In this document: piece by piece, positions 1-6,695 of the stretch
Numbering within the stretch: position 1 is the stretch's first letter
How the letters are laid out: each line of letters opens with the position of its first letter
DNA from: Sphingobium sp.
Lineage (GTDB): Bacteria > Pseudomonadota > Alphaproteobacteria > Sphingomonadales > Sphingomonadaceae
DNA length: 6,695 bases
Direction: 5' to 3'
Assembly: GCA_020051025.1 (NCBI GenBank)
Contig: JAGVJS010000340.1
Span: forward strand, 1 to 6,695
Translations under genes and position numbers: made by a program
The notes under the pieces: generated by a model
What the model was told of the DNA's origin: nothing
Seen by the model: the letters and a program-made list of their open reading frames with translations, nothing else
Database searches by the model: none

Positions 1-1120
1 GGGTGAAGAGGTGCGGCTGCACCACGGCGATGACCCGGCCCTTGGCGCCTTCGCGCGCGGCGGCGAGCACGGCCTTGATCTCGACCGGGTGGTGGCCATA
101 ATCGTCGATGACGGTGGCAGTGCCGTCCGCGAATGCGATTTCGCCGACCTTGGTGAAGCGGCGCTTCACGCCACCGAACTTGGCAAAGCCGGTCTGGATG
201 GTGGCGTCGTCAATGCCCATCTGGAGCGCCACGCCGATCGCCGCCATGGCGTTCAGCACATTGTGGCGGCCGGGCATCGGCATTTCGATCCCCTCGATCC
301 GGCGGACCGAACCGTCGCGCTCGCGGATCTGGATGTCGAAGCGGTTGCCGCCGGGAATGGGCTGGACATTTTCGCCGCGAATGTCGGCCTGGGCCGAGAA
401 GCCGTAGGTGACGATCCGGCGATCCTGCACGCGCGGGAGGATCGCCTGCACTTCGGGATGGTCGAGGCAGAGCATCGCCGCACCGTAGAAGGGCACATTG
501 CCGACGAATTCGACAAAGGCGTCCTTGACCCGGTCGAAGCTGCCGTAATGGTCGAGATGTTCGGGATCGATATTGGTGACGACCGCGATCGTGCCGTCGA
601 GGCGCAGGAAGCTGCCGTCGCTCTCATCGGCTTCCACGACCATCCAGTCGCTGTTGCCGAGGCGCGCGTTGGAGCCATAGCTGTTGATGATGCCGCCGTT
701 GATGACGGTCGGGTCCACCCCGCCCGCGTCCAGCAGCGCCGCGACCATCGACGTCGTCGTGGTCTTGCCATGGGTGCCGGCGACCGCGACGGTGGATTTC
801 AGGCGCATCAGTTCGGCCAGCATTTCGGCGCGGCGGATGACGGGAACGCGGTTTTCCAGCGCCAGTTCGACTTCCGGGTTGCCGCGCTTGATCGCGGTGG
901 AGGTGACGACCACGGCAGCATCGCCCAGATTTTCGGCCTTGTGGCCGATCATCACCTTGATCCCCTTGGCGCGCAGACCTTCCACGACATAGCCTTCCGC
1001 TACGTCGGACCCTTGCACGCTGTAACCCAGATTGTGCATCACTTCGGCGATACCGGACATGCCGATGCCGCCGATGCCGATGAAATGGATCGTGCCGATG
1101 TCTGTGCCGACACCCTTCAT
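1..1120 (-). CDS. murC: UDP-N-acetylmuramate--L-alanine ligase MurC, 5' part (3' end beyond the window)
   Basis: MurC is the cytoplasmic ATP-dependent ligase that adds L-alanine to UDP-MurNAc, the first amino acid of the peptidoglycan stem peptide. The window shows 373 N-terminal residues; about 100 more would be expected for the family. The Rossmann-type glycine motif [14 protein letters not shown] is at residues 13-26, the ATP-binding loop GTHGKTTTT at 115-123, EADESDGSF at 163-171, [12 protein letters not shown] at 182-193, GRHNVLNA at 284-291, FGGVKRRF at 315-322 and [10 protein letters not shown] at 339-348. The last readable stretch is AVVQPHLFT, so the break falls in the C-terminal domain. 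The ATG at 1120-1118 is preceded by AAGGAA eight bases upstream and gives the usual short N-terminus before the glycine motif. It is last of the visible operon, after murG and a 154-base linker carrying a REP pair. No frameshift or missing catalytic motif is seen. Confidence 0.97.
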   Translation of the reverse strand, partial: MKGVGTDIGTIHFIGIGGIGMSGIAEVMHNLGYSVQGSDVAEGYVVEGLRAKGIKVMIGHKAENLGDAAVVVTSTAIKRGNPEVELALENRVPVIRRAEMLAELMRLKSTVAVAGTHGKTTTTSMVAALLDAGGVDPTVINGGIINSYGSNARLGNSDWMVVEADESDGSFLRLDGTIAVVTNIDPEHLDHYGSFDRVKDAFVEFVGNVPFYGAAMLCLDHPEVQAILPRVQDRRIVTYGFSAQADIRGENVQPIPGGNRFDIQIRERDGSVRRIEGIEMPMPGRHNVLNAMAAIGVALQMGIDDATIQTGFAKFGGVKRRFTKVGEIAFADGTATVIDDYGHHPVEIKAVLAAAREGAKGRVIAVVQPHLFT

Positions 1121-1278
1121 GCGCGAGATTCCTTATACATAACGCCGTTCGGGCTGAGCTTGTCGAAGCCCCGCCCTTGTTTTTGGGCGACGGACGAAAA
1201 GAAGTACGGCCCTTCGACAGGCTCAGGGCGAACGGCGGTTGAGCATAGGCCCAACGCGGAGAGGGTTGTACGGTTCAT
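1117..1278 (-). CDS. Doubtful 53-residue frame linking murG and murC across the REP pair
   Basis: This small frame starts with an ATG that overlaps the murG stop as ATGA (1278-1275) and ends with a TGA that overlaps the murC start as ATGA (1120-1117). It runs through both REP arms without a stop. The product begins [15 protein letters not shown], then VRPEPVEG from one REP arm and FDKLSPNG from the other, and ends YKESRA. It has no recognisable domain, and most of its middle is repeat-derived, so a conserved protein is unlikely. The only upstream match to a ribosome site is a weak AGGG nine bases before the ATG. The start also sits inside a small hairpin (1278-1294). The best reading is a chance or relict frame that might let ribosomes pass from murG to murC; it may not be a gene. 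Confidence 0.25.
   Translation of the reverse strand: MNRTTLSALGLCSTAVRPEPVEGPYFFSSVAQKQGRGFDKLSPNGVMYKESRA
1129..1134 (-). promoter_or_regulatory. Ribosome binding site of murC beside a REP hairpin
   Basis: AAGGAA lies eight bases before the murC ATG. It begins eight bases after the foot of the REP hairpin (1143) in the mRNA sense, so folding of that hairpin could affect ribosome access. The motif and spacing are seen directly; any effect on translation is inferred. Confidence 0.7.
1143..1237. repeat. Inverted pair of REP-like repeats in the murG-murC linker (family A)
   Basis: Two copies of a 26-base element face each other: 1143-1168, with core CGTTCGGGCTGAGCTTGTCG, and 1212-1237, its reverse complement with three mismatches. 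The 43-base spacer contains a further small inverted repeat, CGCCC at 1172-1176 and GGGCG at 1185-1189, around a T-rich loop. In RNA the pair could fold into one long imperfect hairpin between murG and murC. From memory, this core (CTTCGACAGGCTCAGGGCGAAC on the plus strand) is very common in sphingomonad genomes, where its translation appears as peptides such as VRPEPVEG and LSLSKP in spurious frames. It resembles a REP doublet of the kind spread by RAYT transposases; no RAYT gene is in the window. It lacks a following T-run on the minus strand, so it does not look like an intrinsic terminator. Confidence 0.85.
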
Positions 1279-2456
1279 GCAGGAACGCCCTGCAAATTCA
1301 GCGTGGTCGGGGTCGGGCCGACCTTGACTGGATCATTGACGATGGGCGCGGTGCCGATGCTTTCCAGCAGATCGGCCATGTCGCGCGCGGCATGGGGGCG
1401 GCCGCAGTTGCGGGCGCGCTTGGCAGCATTTTGCAGCGCGCCGGGCTCCAGCGCCATCTTCTGCATCTGCTTGGCCAGTTCCACGGCGGTGAAACGCGCC
1501 TGCGGGATGGTGCGGGCGCCGCCCGCCTCGGTCATTTCCTTCGCATTGGCGGTCTGATGGTCGTCCATGGCGCTGGGCAGCGGGATCAGGATCGCCGGGC
1601 GGCCGGCACAGGTCAGTTCGGCCAGCGTCGAGGCCCCTGCCCGCGCGATCACGAGATGCGACCAGCCCAGTTTTTCGGGTACGTCGTTGAAATAGGTGGC
1701 GAGGTCGGCGGGAATTTCCATCTCCGCATAGGTTTTGCGGACGCGCTCGATGTCTTCAGCGCGGCATTGCTGGGTGACTTGCAGGCGACGGCGCAGCGCT
1801 ACGGGGAGCATCGACAGACCTTCAGGCACGACGCTGGAGAGGATGGAGGCGCCCTGGCTGCCGCCGATCACCAGCACCCGGAAAACGCTTTCGTCGGTCA
1901 GCGCGGGAAATTCCTCTTCGCGCAGCTGCTTCACTTCTTCGCGCACCGGATTGCCGATCAGGTGGACCTTCGACGCATAAGCGCTCTTGAGGCGCTGCAC
2001 ATCGGGATAGGCGGTAGCGATGGCGTCGACCCGGCCGGACAGGATGCGATTGACCCGGCCCAGCACGGCATTTTGTTCATGGATCGCGGTCGGAATGCCG
2101 TCCGCCAGCGCGCCCAGCAAAGCGGGCATGGCGGGATAGCCGCCAAAACCGACCACCGCAGTCGGGCGGAAGGTTTCGTTCAGGCGGCGCGCCATCGCGC
2201 GCCCGGCCAGGATCGCCTTCAGCGCGCCGGGCCAACTGAGCGGGTTCTTCGTCATGCGGCCGGCGGGCATGATGTGGACCTGCGCCCGATTATCAGGGGA
2301 TTTGTCGAAGATGCCGGGGATCTTCGCGCCGCGCTCATCGGTGACGAGCGCGACATGATGGCCGCGCGCCATCAACTCCTCCGCCACGGCATGGGCTGGA
2401 ATCATATGACCCCCCGTCCCGCCGGCGGCGAGGACGAAGTGACGGGAAATGCTCAT
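1275..2456 (-). CDS. murG: Undecaprenyl-PP-MurNAc-pentapeptide GlcNAc transferase MurG
   Basis: MurG is the GT-B fold glycosyltransferase at the inner face of the cytoplasmic membrane that transfers GlcNAc from UDP-GlcNAc to lipid I, making lipid II. The 393-residue product has the N-terminal glycine-rich loop GGTGGH at 12-17, GFGGYPAMPAL at 103-113, HEQNAVLGRVNR at 126-137, GNPVR at 168-172, the second glycine loop GGSQGA at 198-203, and the UDP-GlcNAc-site motifs RAGASTLAEL (272-281) and PLPSAMDDHQTANA (292-305). The ATG at 2456 was chosen because it forms an ATGA overlap with the ftsW stop, has GGAG six bases upstream and puts GGTGGH close to the N-terminus as in the family. A longer frame upstream to 2540 would lie inside ftsW. 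The protein is longer than the E. coli enzyme (about 355), partly through a proline- and threonine-containing tail after residue 365 that matches no core motif. Confidence 0.97.
   Translation of the reverse strand: MSISRHFVLAAGGTGGHMIPAHAVAEELMARGHHVALVTDERGAKIPGIFDKSPDNRAQVHIMPAGRMTKNPLSWPGALKAILAGRAMARRLNETFRPTAVVGFGGYPAMPALLGALADGIPTAIHEQNAVLGRVNRILSGRVDAIATAYPDVQRLKSAYASKVHLIGNPVREEVKQLREEEFPALTDESVFRVLVIGGSQGASILSSVVPEGLSMLPVALRRRLQVTQQCRAEDIERVRKTYAEMEIPADLATYFNDVPEKLGWSHLVIARAGASTLAELTCAGRPAILIPLPSAMDDHQTANAKEMTEAGGARTIPQARFTAVELAKQMQKMALEPGALQNAAKRARNCGRPHAARDMADLLESIGTAPIVNDPVKVGPTPTTLNLQGVPA
1278..1294. other. Small perfect inverted repeat at the 3' end of murG
   Basis: TGCAGG (1278-1283) and CCTGCA (1289-1294) are perfect complements around a five-base loop. 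The repeat covers the last codons of murG and the ATG of the small linker frame. There is no T-run after it, so it is not a canonical terminator. It may be fortuitous; a six-pair stem is short. Confidence 0.35.
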
Positions 2457-3655
2457 CGACCACTCCATTTGACGACCGTGTGCCGACCCATGAAGGGGTT
2501 GCGCCGCGTGAATGCGAGCAGCAGGCCGACGCCGATACAAAGCGCCAGCATAGAGGAGCCACCGTAGCTGATAAAGGGCAGCGTCATGCCCTTTGACGGA
2601 AAAATCTGCGCATTGACGCCCATATTGATGATCGCCTGAAGCCCGAACTGTGTGGTGAGGCCGGCGGCGGCGAGGATGGTGAAATTATCTTCTTCATCCA
2701 GCAGGCGCAGCAACACGCGCACCACGATCGCAAGATAAACGCAGGCAATGGCGATGCAGGCGAGCAGGCCGAACTCCTCCCCGATGACCGAGAAGATATA
2801 GTCGGTATGGGCTTCGGGCAGGCGGAACTTGTTCTGGCCGCCCCCCGGCCCCACGCCGGTAAAGCCGCCATGGGAAATGGTGCGGAAGGCAAGGTCGGTC
2901 TGGTCCGGGCCGGCATCCAGCTGGACGCCGATGCCGAGGAAGTCGTTCACCCGCTGACGGCCGTTTTCATAGAACATGTAGACCGCGACCAGTAGCGCCA
3001 GCCCGGCGCCGACCATCGCGCCGATGAAGCGCATCGACACACCCGACAGCAGCAGCAGCACGCCAAGGCAGGCGCAGAAGATCACGGTCTGGCCAAAGTC
3101 GGGCTGACGCATCAGAACGACAGCAATCAGGCCGGTGACGCAGAAGCTCAGCGGCACGACCGGCAGGCTCATATCCTTGGCGCGCAGCGACAGCAGCCAG
3201 GCAAGCGCCACGACGAAGACGGGCTTGAGGAACTCCGAGGGCTGGAAACGGAAGCCCGGCAGGTCGATCCAGCGCTTCGCGCCGTTCACGGTCGATCCCA
3301 GGATCGGCACGCACAGCAGCATGACGAAGAAGAAGGCGCAGCCGAAGATCGCCAGCCGCCGCGCCTGCGGCCGGGGCAGCATGGAGATGATGAGCATGAT
3401 CGGCAGGCCGATGAACACCCACATCAACTGGCGATAGAAATAGATGAGCGGGTTGACCGCGACCGAGGCGGTCGATCGGTCGATCGCGGCGACGGGGGAT
3501 GCGGCGGCGACCGCCACCAGTCCGATCGCCATCAGCGTGACGATCAGCGACAAAAGGACGCGGTCGATTTCCCAGAACCAGATGGCGAGCGCCGTCCGTT
3601 CGCGCGGCACGGTGCGGGTGCGAAACCCCTTCACCAGTTCGCCAGCCTTGAACAT
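2453..3655 (-). CDS. ftsW: Septal peptidoglycan polymerase FtsW (SEDS family)
   Basis: FtsW is the SEDS-family glycosyltransferase that polymerises lipid II at the division septum together with its partner class B PBP (FtsI); it was earlier proposed as a lipid II flippase. From this start the protein has 400 residues with about ten hydrophobic segments, for example near 33-52, 77-93, 101-120, 189-205, 211-228, 296-314 and 365-385. Signature motifs are GAKRWI (125-130), QPSEFLKP (138-145), QPDFGQ (184-189), EAHTDYIFSVIGEEFG (281-296), in which D285 matches the essential SEDS aspartate, NMGVN (344-348) and LPFISYGGSS (359-368). The position between murD and murG identifies it as FtsW and not RodA. 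The ATG at 3655 was chosen for its AAGGGA eight bases upstream; ATGs at 3679 and 3682 would add 8 or 9 residues but have a poorer site. The stop overlaps the murG start as ATGA, which suggests translational coupling. Confidence 0.95.
   Translation of the reverse strand: MFKAGELVKGFRTRTVPRERTALAIWFWEIDRVLLSLIVTLMAIGLVAVAAASPVAAIDRSTASVAVNPLIYFYRQLMWVFIGLPIMLIISMLPRPQARRLAIFGCAFFFVMLLCVPILGSTVNGAKRWIDLPGFRFQPSEFLKPVFVVALAWLLSLRAKDMSLPVVPLSFCVTGLIAVVLMRQPDFGQTVIFCACLGVLLLLSGVSMRFIGAMVGAGLALLVAVYMFYENGRQRVNDFLGIGVQLDAGPDQTDLAFRTISHGGFTGVGPGGGQNKFRLPEAHTDYIFSVIGEEFGLLACIAIACVYLAIVVRVLLRLLDEEDNFTILAAAGLTTQFGLQAIINMGVNAQIFPSKGMTLPFISYGGSSMLALCIGVGLLLAFTRRNPFMGRHTVVKWSGR
2463..2466 (-). promoter_or_regulatory. 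Ribosome binding site that fixes the murG start
   Basis: GGAG lies six bases before the ATG at 2456, inside the last codons of ftsW. The in-frame ATG at 2468 overlaps this motif and has no purine-rich site of its own, so 2456 is the better start. Confidence 0.7.
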
Positions 3656-3663
3656 CCGTGTCG

Positions 3664-3669
3664 TCCCTT
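3664..3669 (-). promoter_or_regulatory. Ribosome binding site supporting the ftsW start at 3655
   Basis: AAGGGA, within a longer purine run (3664-3672), lies eight bases before the ATG at 3655. The alternative ATGs at 3682 and 3679 have only a G-run upstream, at 3687-3691. This favours 3655, but the two upstream starts are not excluded. Confidence 0.6.
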
Positions 3670-3704
3670 CCCTGCCCATCATGTCGCCCCCGACTTGTGG
3701 TGGA

Positions 3705-5126
3705 TTATTCCCCAGAGGATTCCAATGCCGCGACCGCCGCGGCGAAGGCATCGCCCCGCGCCTCGAAATCGCGGAACTGGTCGAAACTGGCGCAGGCGGG
3801 CGACAACAACACCACATCCCCCGGCTGCGCGATGCGCGCGGCGCGGCGGACGGCGGCGCTTAGCATTTCACTGTCATCCACCGCCATATGCGGCCTCAGC
3901 AGGTCGGCGAACATATGCCCCGCTTCGCCGATGGTATAGGCGTGGGCGATGTTGGCGAAATGGGGCACGCACTCGTCCAGATTGTCCGACTTGGCGACGC
4001 CGCCGAGAATCCAATGAATGCGGGCCTTGCCGTCCTTCGCGGGCCATGCGGCGAGCGCGGGCGCGGTGGAGGCGGCGTTGGTCGCCTTGCTGTCGTTGAC
4101 GTAGAGGACGCCATTATGGGTGCCGACCGCCTGCATCCGGTGCGGGAGCGAGGCGTAGCTGGCGAGGGCGGCCTTGGTCGTTGCCGGGTCGATACCAAGC
4201 ACGGCTGCGGCCACCATCGCAACAGCGGCATTTTGGGCGTTGTGCGGACCTTGAAGCGCCGGCCATCCAAGCTGCTCTATGGGATCGACTTGCGACGAGA
4301 CAACCTCGACCACGTCCTGCCCATCGCCACGCATGCTGCATACGCCGTTGATGATAGACCGGCTGGATTCATCTTCCGCTGCGATCACAGCGCTATGTCC
4401 CGGCGATTGCATCGCAAACAGCCGCGCCTTGGATGCCACATAGCCTGCAAACCCATCATAGCGGTCCAGATGGTCCGGCGTGATGTTGAGCAGCACGGCG
4501 ACGTCGCAGTCGAGGCTGTGGGTCAGGTCGATCTGGTAGCTGGACAGTTCCAGCACATAGACGCCTACGCCATGCAGGTTCGGCTCCAGCGGCGGCTGGC
4601 TGAGGATCGGCAGGCCGATATTGCCGCCCATGACGGTGGGATAGCCCGCCTGTTCGATAATATGGTGGATCAGCGCGGTGGTGGTCGACTTGCCGTTGGT
4701 GCCGGTGATGCCCACGACCTTGTGCGGCGGCAGTGTCGGGCGGGCGAGCGCGAACAGTTCGATGTCGCCGATGATCGGCACGCCCGCGATCTTGGCGCGC
4801 ATGGCGATGGGGTGACGATTGAGCGGCACGCCGGGCGACACGACGATGCCGTCGAATCCGGCCAGGTCGATCTCCATCGGATCGCCAATTTCCAAAACGC
4901 CGTTCGTTTCGAGCGCAGTCGAGAAACCTGACTCGGCGCTACCGTCTCTCGACTGCGCTCGAGACGAACGGATGCGGTGCAATGCCGCATCACGCGCTTC
5001 TTCCCGGCTGTCCCAGGCGACGACGCGCGCGCCGCTGGCGACCAGCGTGTCGACCGTGGCCAGCCCCGAACGGGCAAGACCGAGAACGGCGTAGGTTTTT
5101 CCGGCAAAGACGCTCGAAACGATCAT
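3705..5126 (-). CDS. murD: UDP-N-acetylmuramoyl-L-alanine--D-glutamate ligase MurD, with an in-frame repeat insertion
   Basis: MurD is the cytoplasmic ATP-dependent ligase that adds D-glutamate to UDP-MurNAc-L-Ala. The 473-residue product has GLARSGLA at 16-23 and SPGVPL at 97-102 in the UDP-binding domain, the ATP loop GTNGKSTTT at 142-150, ELSSYQI at 193-199, NITPDHLDRY at 214-223, GPHNAQNA at 293-300, LPHRMQ at 328-333, NDSKATN at 344-350 and LSPACASFDQF at 441-451. All expected motifs are present, so the enzyme should be active. The odd part is residues 52-76, which are encoded by a 72-base REP-like double palindrome (4900-4971) and are rich in Ser, Arg and Ala. From the aspartate near the end of the second strand to SPG there are 58 residues here against 36 in E. 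coli MurD as I recall it, so the repeat explains the excess. The ATG is four bases after the mraY stop and has GAGG upstream within the end of mraY. Confidence 0.97.
   Translation of the reverse strand: MIVSSVFAGKTYAVLGLARSGLATVDTLVASGARVVAWDSREEARDAALHRIRSSRAQSRDGSAESGFSTALETNGVLEIGDPMEIDLAGFDGIVVSPGVPLNRHPIAMRAKIAGVPIIGDIELFALARPTLPPHKVVGITGTNGKSTTTALIHHIIEQAGYPTVMGGNIGLPILSQPPLEPNLHGVGVYVLELSSYQIDLTHSLDCDVAVLLNITPDHLDRYDGFAGYVASKARLFAMQSPGHSAVIAAEDESSRSIINGVCSMRGDGQDVVEVVSSQVDPIEQLGWPALQGPHNAQNAAVAMVAAAVLGIDPATTKAALASYASLPHRMQAVGTHNGVLYVNDSKATNAASTAPALAAWPAKDGKARIHWILGGVAKSDNLDECVPHFANIAHAYTIGEAGHMFADLLRPHMAVDDSEMLSAAVRRAARIAQPGDVVLLSPACASFDQFRDFEARGDAFAAAVAALESSGE
4900..4971. repeat. REP-like double palindrome inserted in frame in murD (family B)
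   Basis: Two 28-base arms, 4900-4927 and 4944-4971, are reverse complements with two mismatches, around a 16-base loop. The core of each arm is CGTTCGTYTCGAGCGCAGTC followed by GAGA. The right arm also holds its own short palindrome, TCTCGA and TCGAGA around GCGCAG, giving the nested structure of a REP doublet. The whole unit is 72 bases, exactly 24 codons, and has no stop in the murD frame, where it covers parts of codons 52 and 76 and everything between. In the murD mRNA it could form a 28-pair hairpin with one C-A mismatch and one G-U pair, starting about 155 bases after the start codon. From memory this sequence recurs across sphingomonad genomes; the copy number here cannot be seen from one window. 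Confidence 0.88.
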
Positions 5127-5130
5127 CCGC

Positions 5131-6204
5131 TTACCTCAGCTTCAATGTGGCGAGGCCGGCGAGCGCCAGCACGAAGGCGATGATCCAGAAGCGGATTACG
5201 ACGGTCGGTTCGGCCCAGCCCATCTGTTCGAAATGATGGTGGATCGGCGCCATCTTGAACACGCGCTTGCCGGTACGCTTGTAGAAGAAGACCTGAATGA
5301 TGACGCTCAGAGCCTCCACGACGAAAAGGCCGCCGATGATGCCCAGCACGATTTCATGATGGGCAGTGACGGCGATCACGCCGATCGTGCCGCCCAGCGC
5401 AAGACTGCCGGTATCACCCATGAAGACGGCGGCCGGCGGCGCGTTAAACCACAGGAAAGCAAGGCCTGCCCCGATGATCGCGCCGCACAATATGGTGAGG
5501 TTGCCCGCCCCTGGCACATGGGGAATGCCCAGATAGTGCGCGAAGTCGGCGCGACCGACCAGATAGACGATCAGCATGAAGGCGAGGCTGGCGATGATGA
5601 CCGGCATGGTGGCGAGGCCATCAAGGCCGTCGGTCAGATTCACCGCATTGCCGAACGCGACAATGACGAAAGCAGCGAAGCAGAAATAGAATGGCCCAAG
5701 CTCGATCGCGGGGCCATTATAAAAAGGTACGTAGAGCGCGGTATTGCCATGCTGGTGGACGATCATCCAGGCGGCGACACCGGCGATCAGGAACTCGGCG
5801 GCCAGTCGCGCTTTGCCCGACAGCCCCTTGTGGCTGGCCTTGGTCACCTTGTCATAATCGTCGAGGAAGCCGATCGCGCCGAAGCCCAGCGTCACGAACA
5901 GGCAGGCCCAGACATAGGTGGACTCAATATCCATCCACAGCAGCACCGAAATGACCATGGAGGTCAGGATCATCAGGCCGCCCATGGTCGGCGTGCCACG
6001 CTTGGCAAGGTGGCTTTGCGGGCCGTCGTCGCGGATCGGCTGCCCCTTGCCCTGACGGACGCGCAGCCAGCCGATGAATTTGGGGCCGATAACGAGGCCG
6101 ATCAGCAGCGCGGTGAAGATCGCGGCGCCCGCCCGGAAGGACAGGTAGCGGATCAGGTTGAAAACACCTGCAAAATCGAGGGTCTCGGCCAGCCAGTAAA
6201 GCAT
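5131..6204 (-). CDS. mraY: Phospho-N-acetylmuramoyl-pentapeptide-transferase MraY
   Basis: MraY is the integral inner-membrane enzyme that transfers phospho-MurNAc-pentapeptide from the UDP precursor to undecaprenyl phosphate, giving lipid I and UMP. The 357-residue product has the family's usual length (360 in E. coli) and about ten hydrophobic segments. It carries [10 protein letters not shown] at 68-77, the aspartate pair in FLDDYDKV at 113-120 (D115 and D116), [13 protein letters not shown] at 186-198, [12 protein letters not shown] at 261-272 with the third catalytic aspartate D264, and the histidine motif MAPIHHHFE at 318-326. The start is the ATG at 6204, which shares one base with the murF stop (TAATG); GGAG lies ten bases upstream inside murF. 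murD follows after four bases. These junctions suggest translational coupling from murF through murD. Nothing in the protein is unusual. Confidence 0.98.
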   Translation of the reverse strand: MLYWLAETLDFAGVFNLIRYLSFRAGAAIFTALLIGLVIGPKFIGWLRVRQGKGQPIRDDGPQSHLAKRGTPTMGGLMILTSMVISVLLWMDIESTYVWACLFVTLGFGAIGFLDDYDKVTKASHKGLSGKARLAAEFLIAGVAAWMIVHQHGNTALYVPFYNGPAIELGPFYFCFAAFVIVAFGNAVNLTDGLDGLATMPVIIASLAFMLIVYLVGRADFAHYLGIPHVPGAGNLTILCGAIIGAGLAFLWFNAPPAAVFMGDTGSLALGGTIGVIAVTAHHEIVLGIIGGLFVVEALSVIIQVFFYKRTGKRVFKMAPIHHHFEQMGWAEPTVVIRFWIIAFVLALAGLATLKLR

Positions 6205-6695
6205 TAGTCGGTATCTCCGTCACGGGCGCCTGCCGTCAAAGCCGCGACAAGGCGGGACAGGCCCACGCCGTTGGAGCCTTTGACCAGGATCGCGTCGCCC
6301 GCGCGCATTTCGGTTTGAATGAGGGGAATGGCCGCCGTGGTGTCGGCGACATGGGTGAAGGACATGGTGCCGGCCAGCGCATCAGCCAGCGGTGCCATTT
6401 CTGCGCCGACAAGGATGGCATGATCGACCCGCCCGGCTTCCAGCGGCGCGGCAAGCCCGGCATGAAGTTCGACGCTGCGATCACCCAGTTCGCGCATCCC
6501 GCCCAAGATCGCGATGCGACGGTCGGCCTTTTCACGGCCAAGCTGGGTCAGCGTCGCCTTCATCGACAGCGGATTGGCGTTGTAGCTTTCGTCGATCAGT
6601 AGCGCTTCGCCGCCCGCAACCGGCAGGATACGTCGTTCGCCGCGGCCCGGCAGGCCCGGCATTTCAGCGAGCGCAAGGCCGGCAGCGGCAAGATC
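6204..6695 (-). CDS. murF: UDP-MurNAc-tripeptide--D-alanyl-D-alanine ligase MurF, C-terminal part (5' end beyond the window)
   Basis: MurF adds the D-Ala-D-Ala dipeptide to the UDP-MurNAc-tripeptide in the cytoplasm, the last step before MraY. Only the final 163 residues are in the window, reading in from the edge with [20 protein letters not shown]; the family's length of roughly 450 implies that about 300 residues are outside. Visible motifs, numbered from the first visible residue, are [11 protein letters not shown] at 35-45 (the start of the C-terminal Mur ligase domain), ILGGMRELG at 63-71 with a histidine at 78, and KGSNG at 139-143, the usual ending. The ATG at 6662 is an internal methionine and not the true start, since the frame stays open to the edge with family-like sequence. 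The motif set separates it from MurE, and its position directly before mraY is the usual one for murF. Confidence 0.93.
   Translation of the reverse strand, partial: DLAAAGLALAEMPGLPGRGERRILPVAGGEALLIDESYNANPLSMKATLTQLGREKADRRIAILGGMRELGDRSVELHAGLAAPLEAGRVDHAILVGAEMAPLADALAGTMSFTHVADTTAAIPLIQTEMRAGDAILVKGSNGVGLSRLVAALTAGARDGDTD

Noticed and set aside
1172..1189. Possible intrinsic terminator between murG and murC
   Set aside because: The stem is five pairs. The T-run (1180-1184) is in the loop on the plus strand and there is no U-tract after the stem in the transcribed sense.
11..1327. Long plus-strand open frame of 438 codons opposite murC and the murG-murC linker
   Set aside because: It is the antisense shadow of murC, whose motifs are unmistakable. 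Its product is rich in H, D, A and G with no domain, and it runs through the REP pair, as spurious frames often do.
1239..2567. Plus-strand open frame of 442 codons opposite murG
   Set aside because: It mirrors the murG codon pattern in GC-rich DNA. Its product has low-complexity composition and no motif.
3048..3062. Run of CAG triplets on the plus strand
   Set aside because: It encodes a stretch of leucines in a transmembrane segment of FtsW (GVLLLLSG) and is explained by coding.
3471..3488. Tandem GGTCGATC direct repeat
   Set aside because: It is only two short copies inside ftsW coding for the loop near AAIDRSTAS; no arms or further copies, so it is probably chance.
3888..4931. Plus-strand open frame of 347 codons opposite murD, ending inside the REP element
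   Set aside because: It is an antisense shadow of murD; its last residues (ERSRET) come from the repeat, not from a gene.
5233..6207. Plus-strand open frame of 324 codons opposite mraY
   Set aside because: It is highly charged, H/D/Q/R-rich sequence antisense to a membrane protein, which is the expected shadow of hydrophobic codons. No domain is seen.

Overview
The window is an internal piece of a division and cell wall (dcw) cluster. All genes lie on the minus strand, so transcription runs from base 6695 towards base 1. In transcription order it holds the 3' end of murF, then complete mraY, murD, ftsW and murG, then the 5' part of murC. This is the classical dcw order. GC content is high, the genes nearly touch, and two kinds of REP-like palindromic repeat are present. 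From recall, not from a search, the protein sequences (especially the MurC N-terminus) and the repeats look like an alphaproteobacterium of the Sphingomonadaceae, perhaps Sphingobium.

Layout from high to low coordinates: murF C-terminal domain (6695-6204) overlaps mraY by one base in a TAATG junction. mraY (6204-5131) is followed after four bases by murD (5126-3705). After a short spacer comes ftsW (3655-2453), which overlaps murG (2456-1275) in an ATGA junction. A 154-base linker then leads to murC (1120 to beyond base 1). The linker holds an inverted pair of REP-like repeats, inside a 53-codon frame that overlaps both murG and murC by ATGA. No promoter or intrinsic terminator was recognised, which fits one continuous operon transcript starting upstream of the window.

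The genes together make and use lipid II. MurC, MurD and MurF are cytoplasmic ligases that build UDP-MurNAc-pentapeptide: MurC adds L-Ala, MurD adds D-Glu and MurF adds D-Ala-D-Ala. MraY moves the product onto undecaprenyl phosphate to give lipid I, MurG adds GlcNAc to give lipid II, and FtsW polymerises lipid II at the septum.

The core genes are ordinary and look intact. The unusual content is in the repeats. A 72-base REP-like double palindrome (4900-4971) sits in frame inside murD and adds about 22-24 residues to the N-terminal domain without breaking the gene. A second, related but different pair sits between murG and murC and also leaves an open frame. I see no sign of a wholly new system; the in-frame palindrome in an essential enzyme is the point most worth following.
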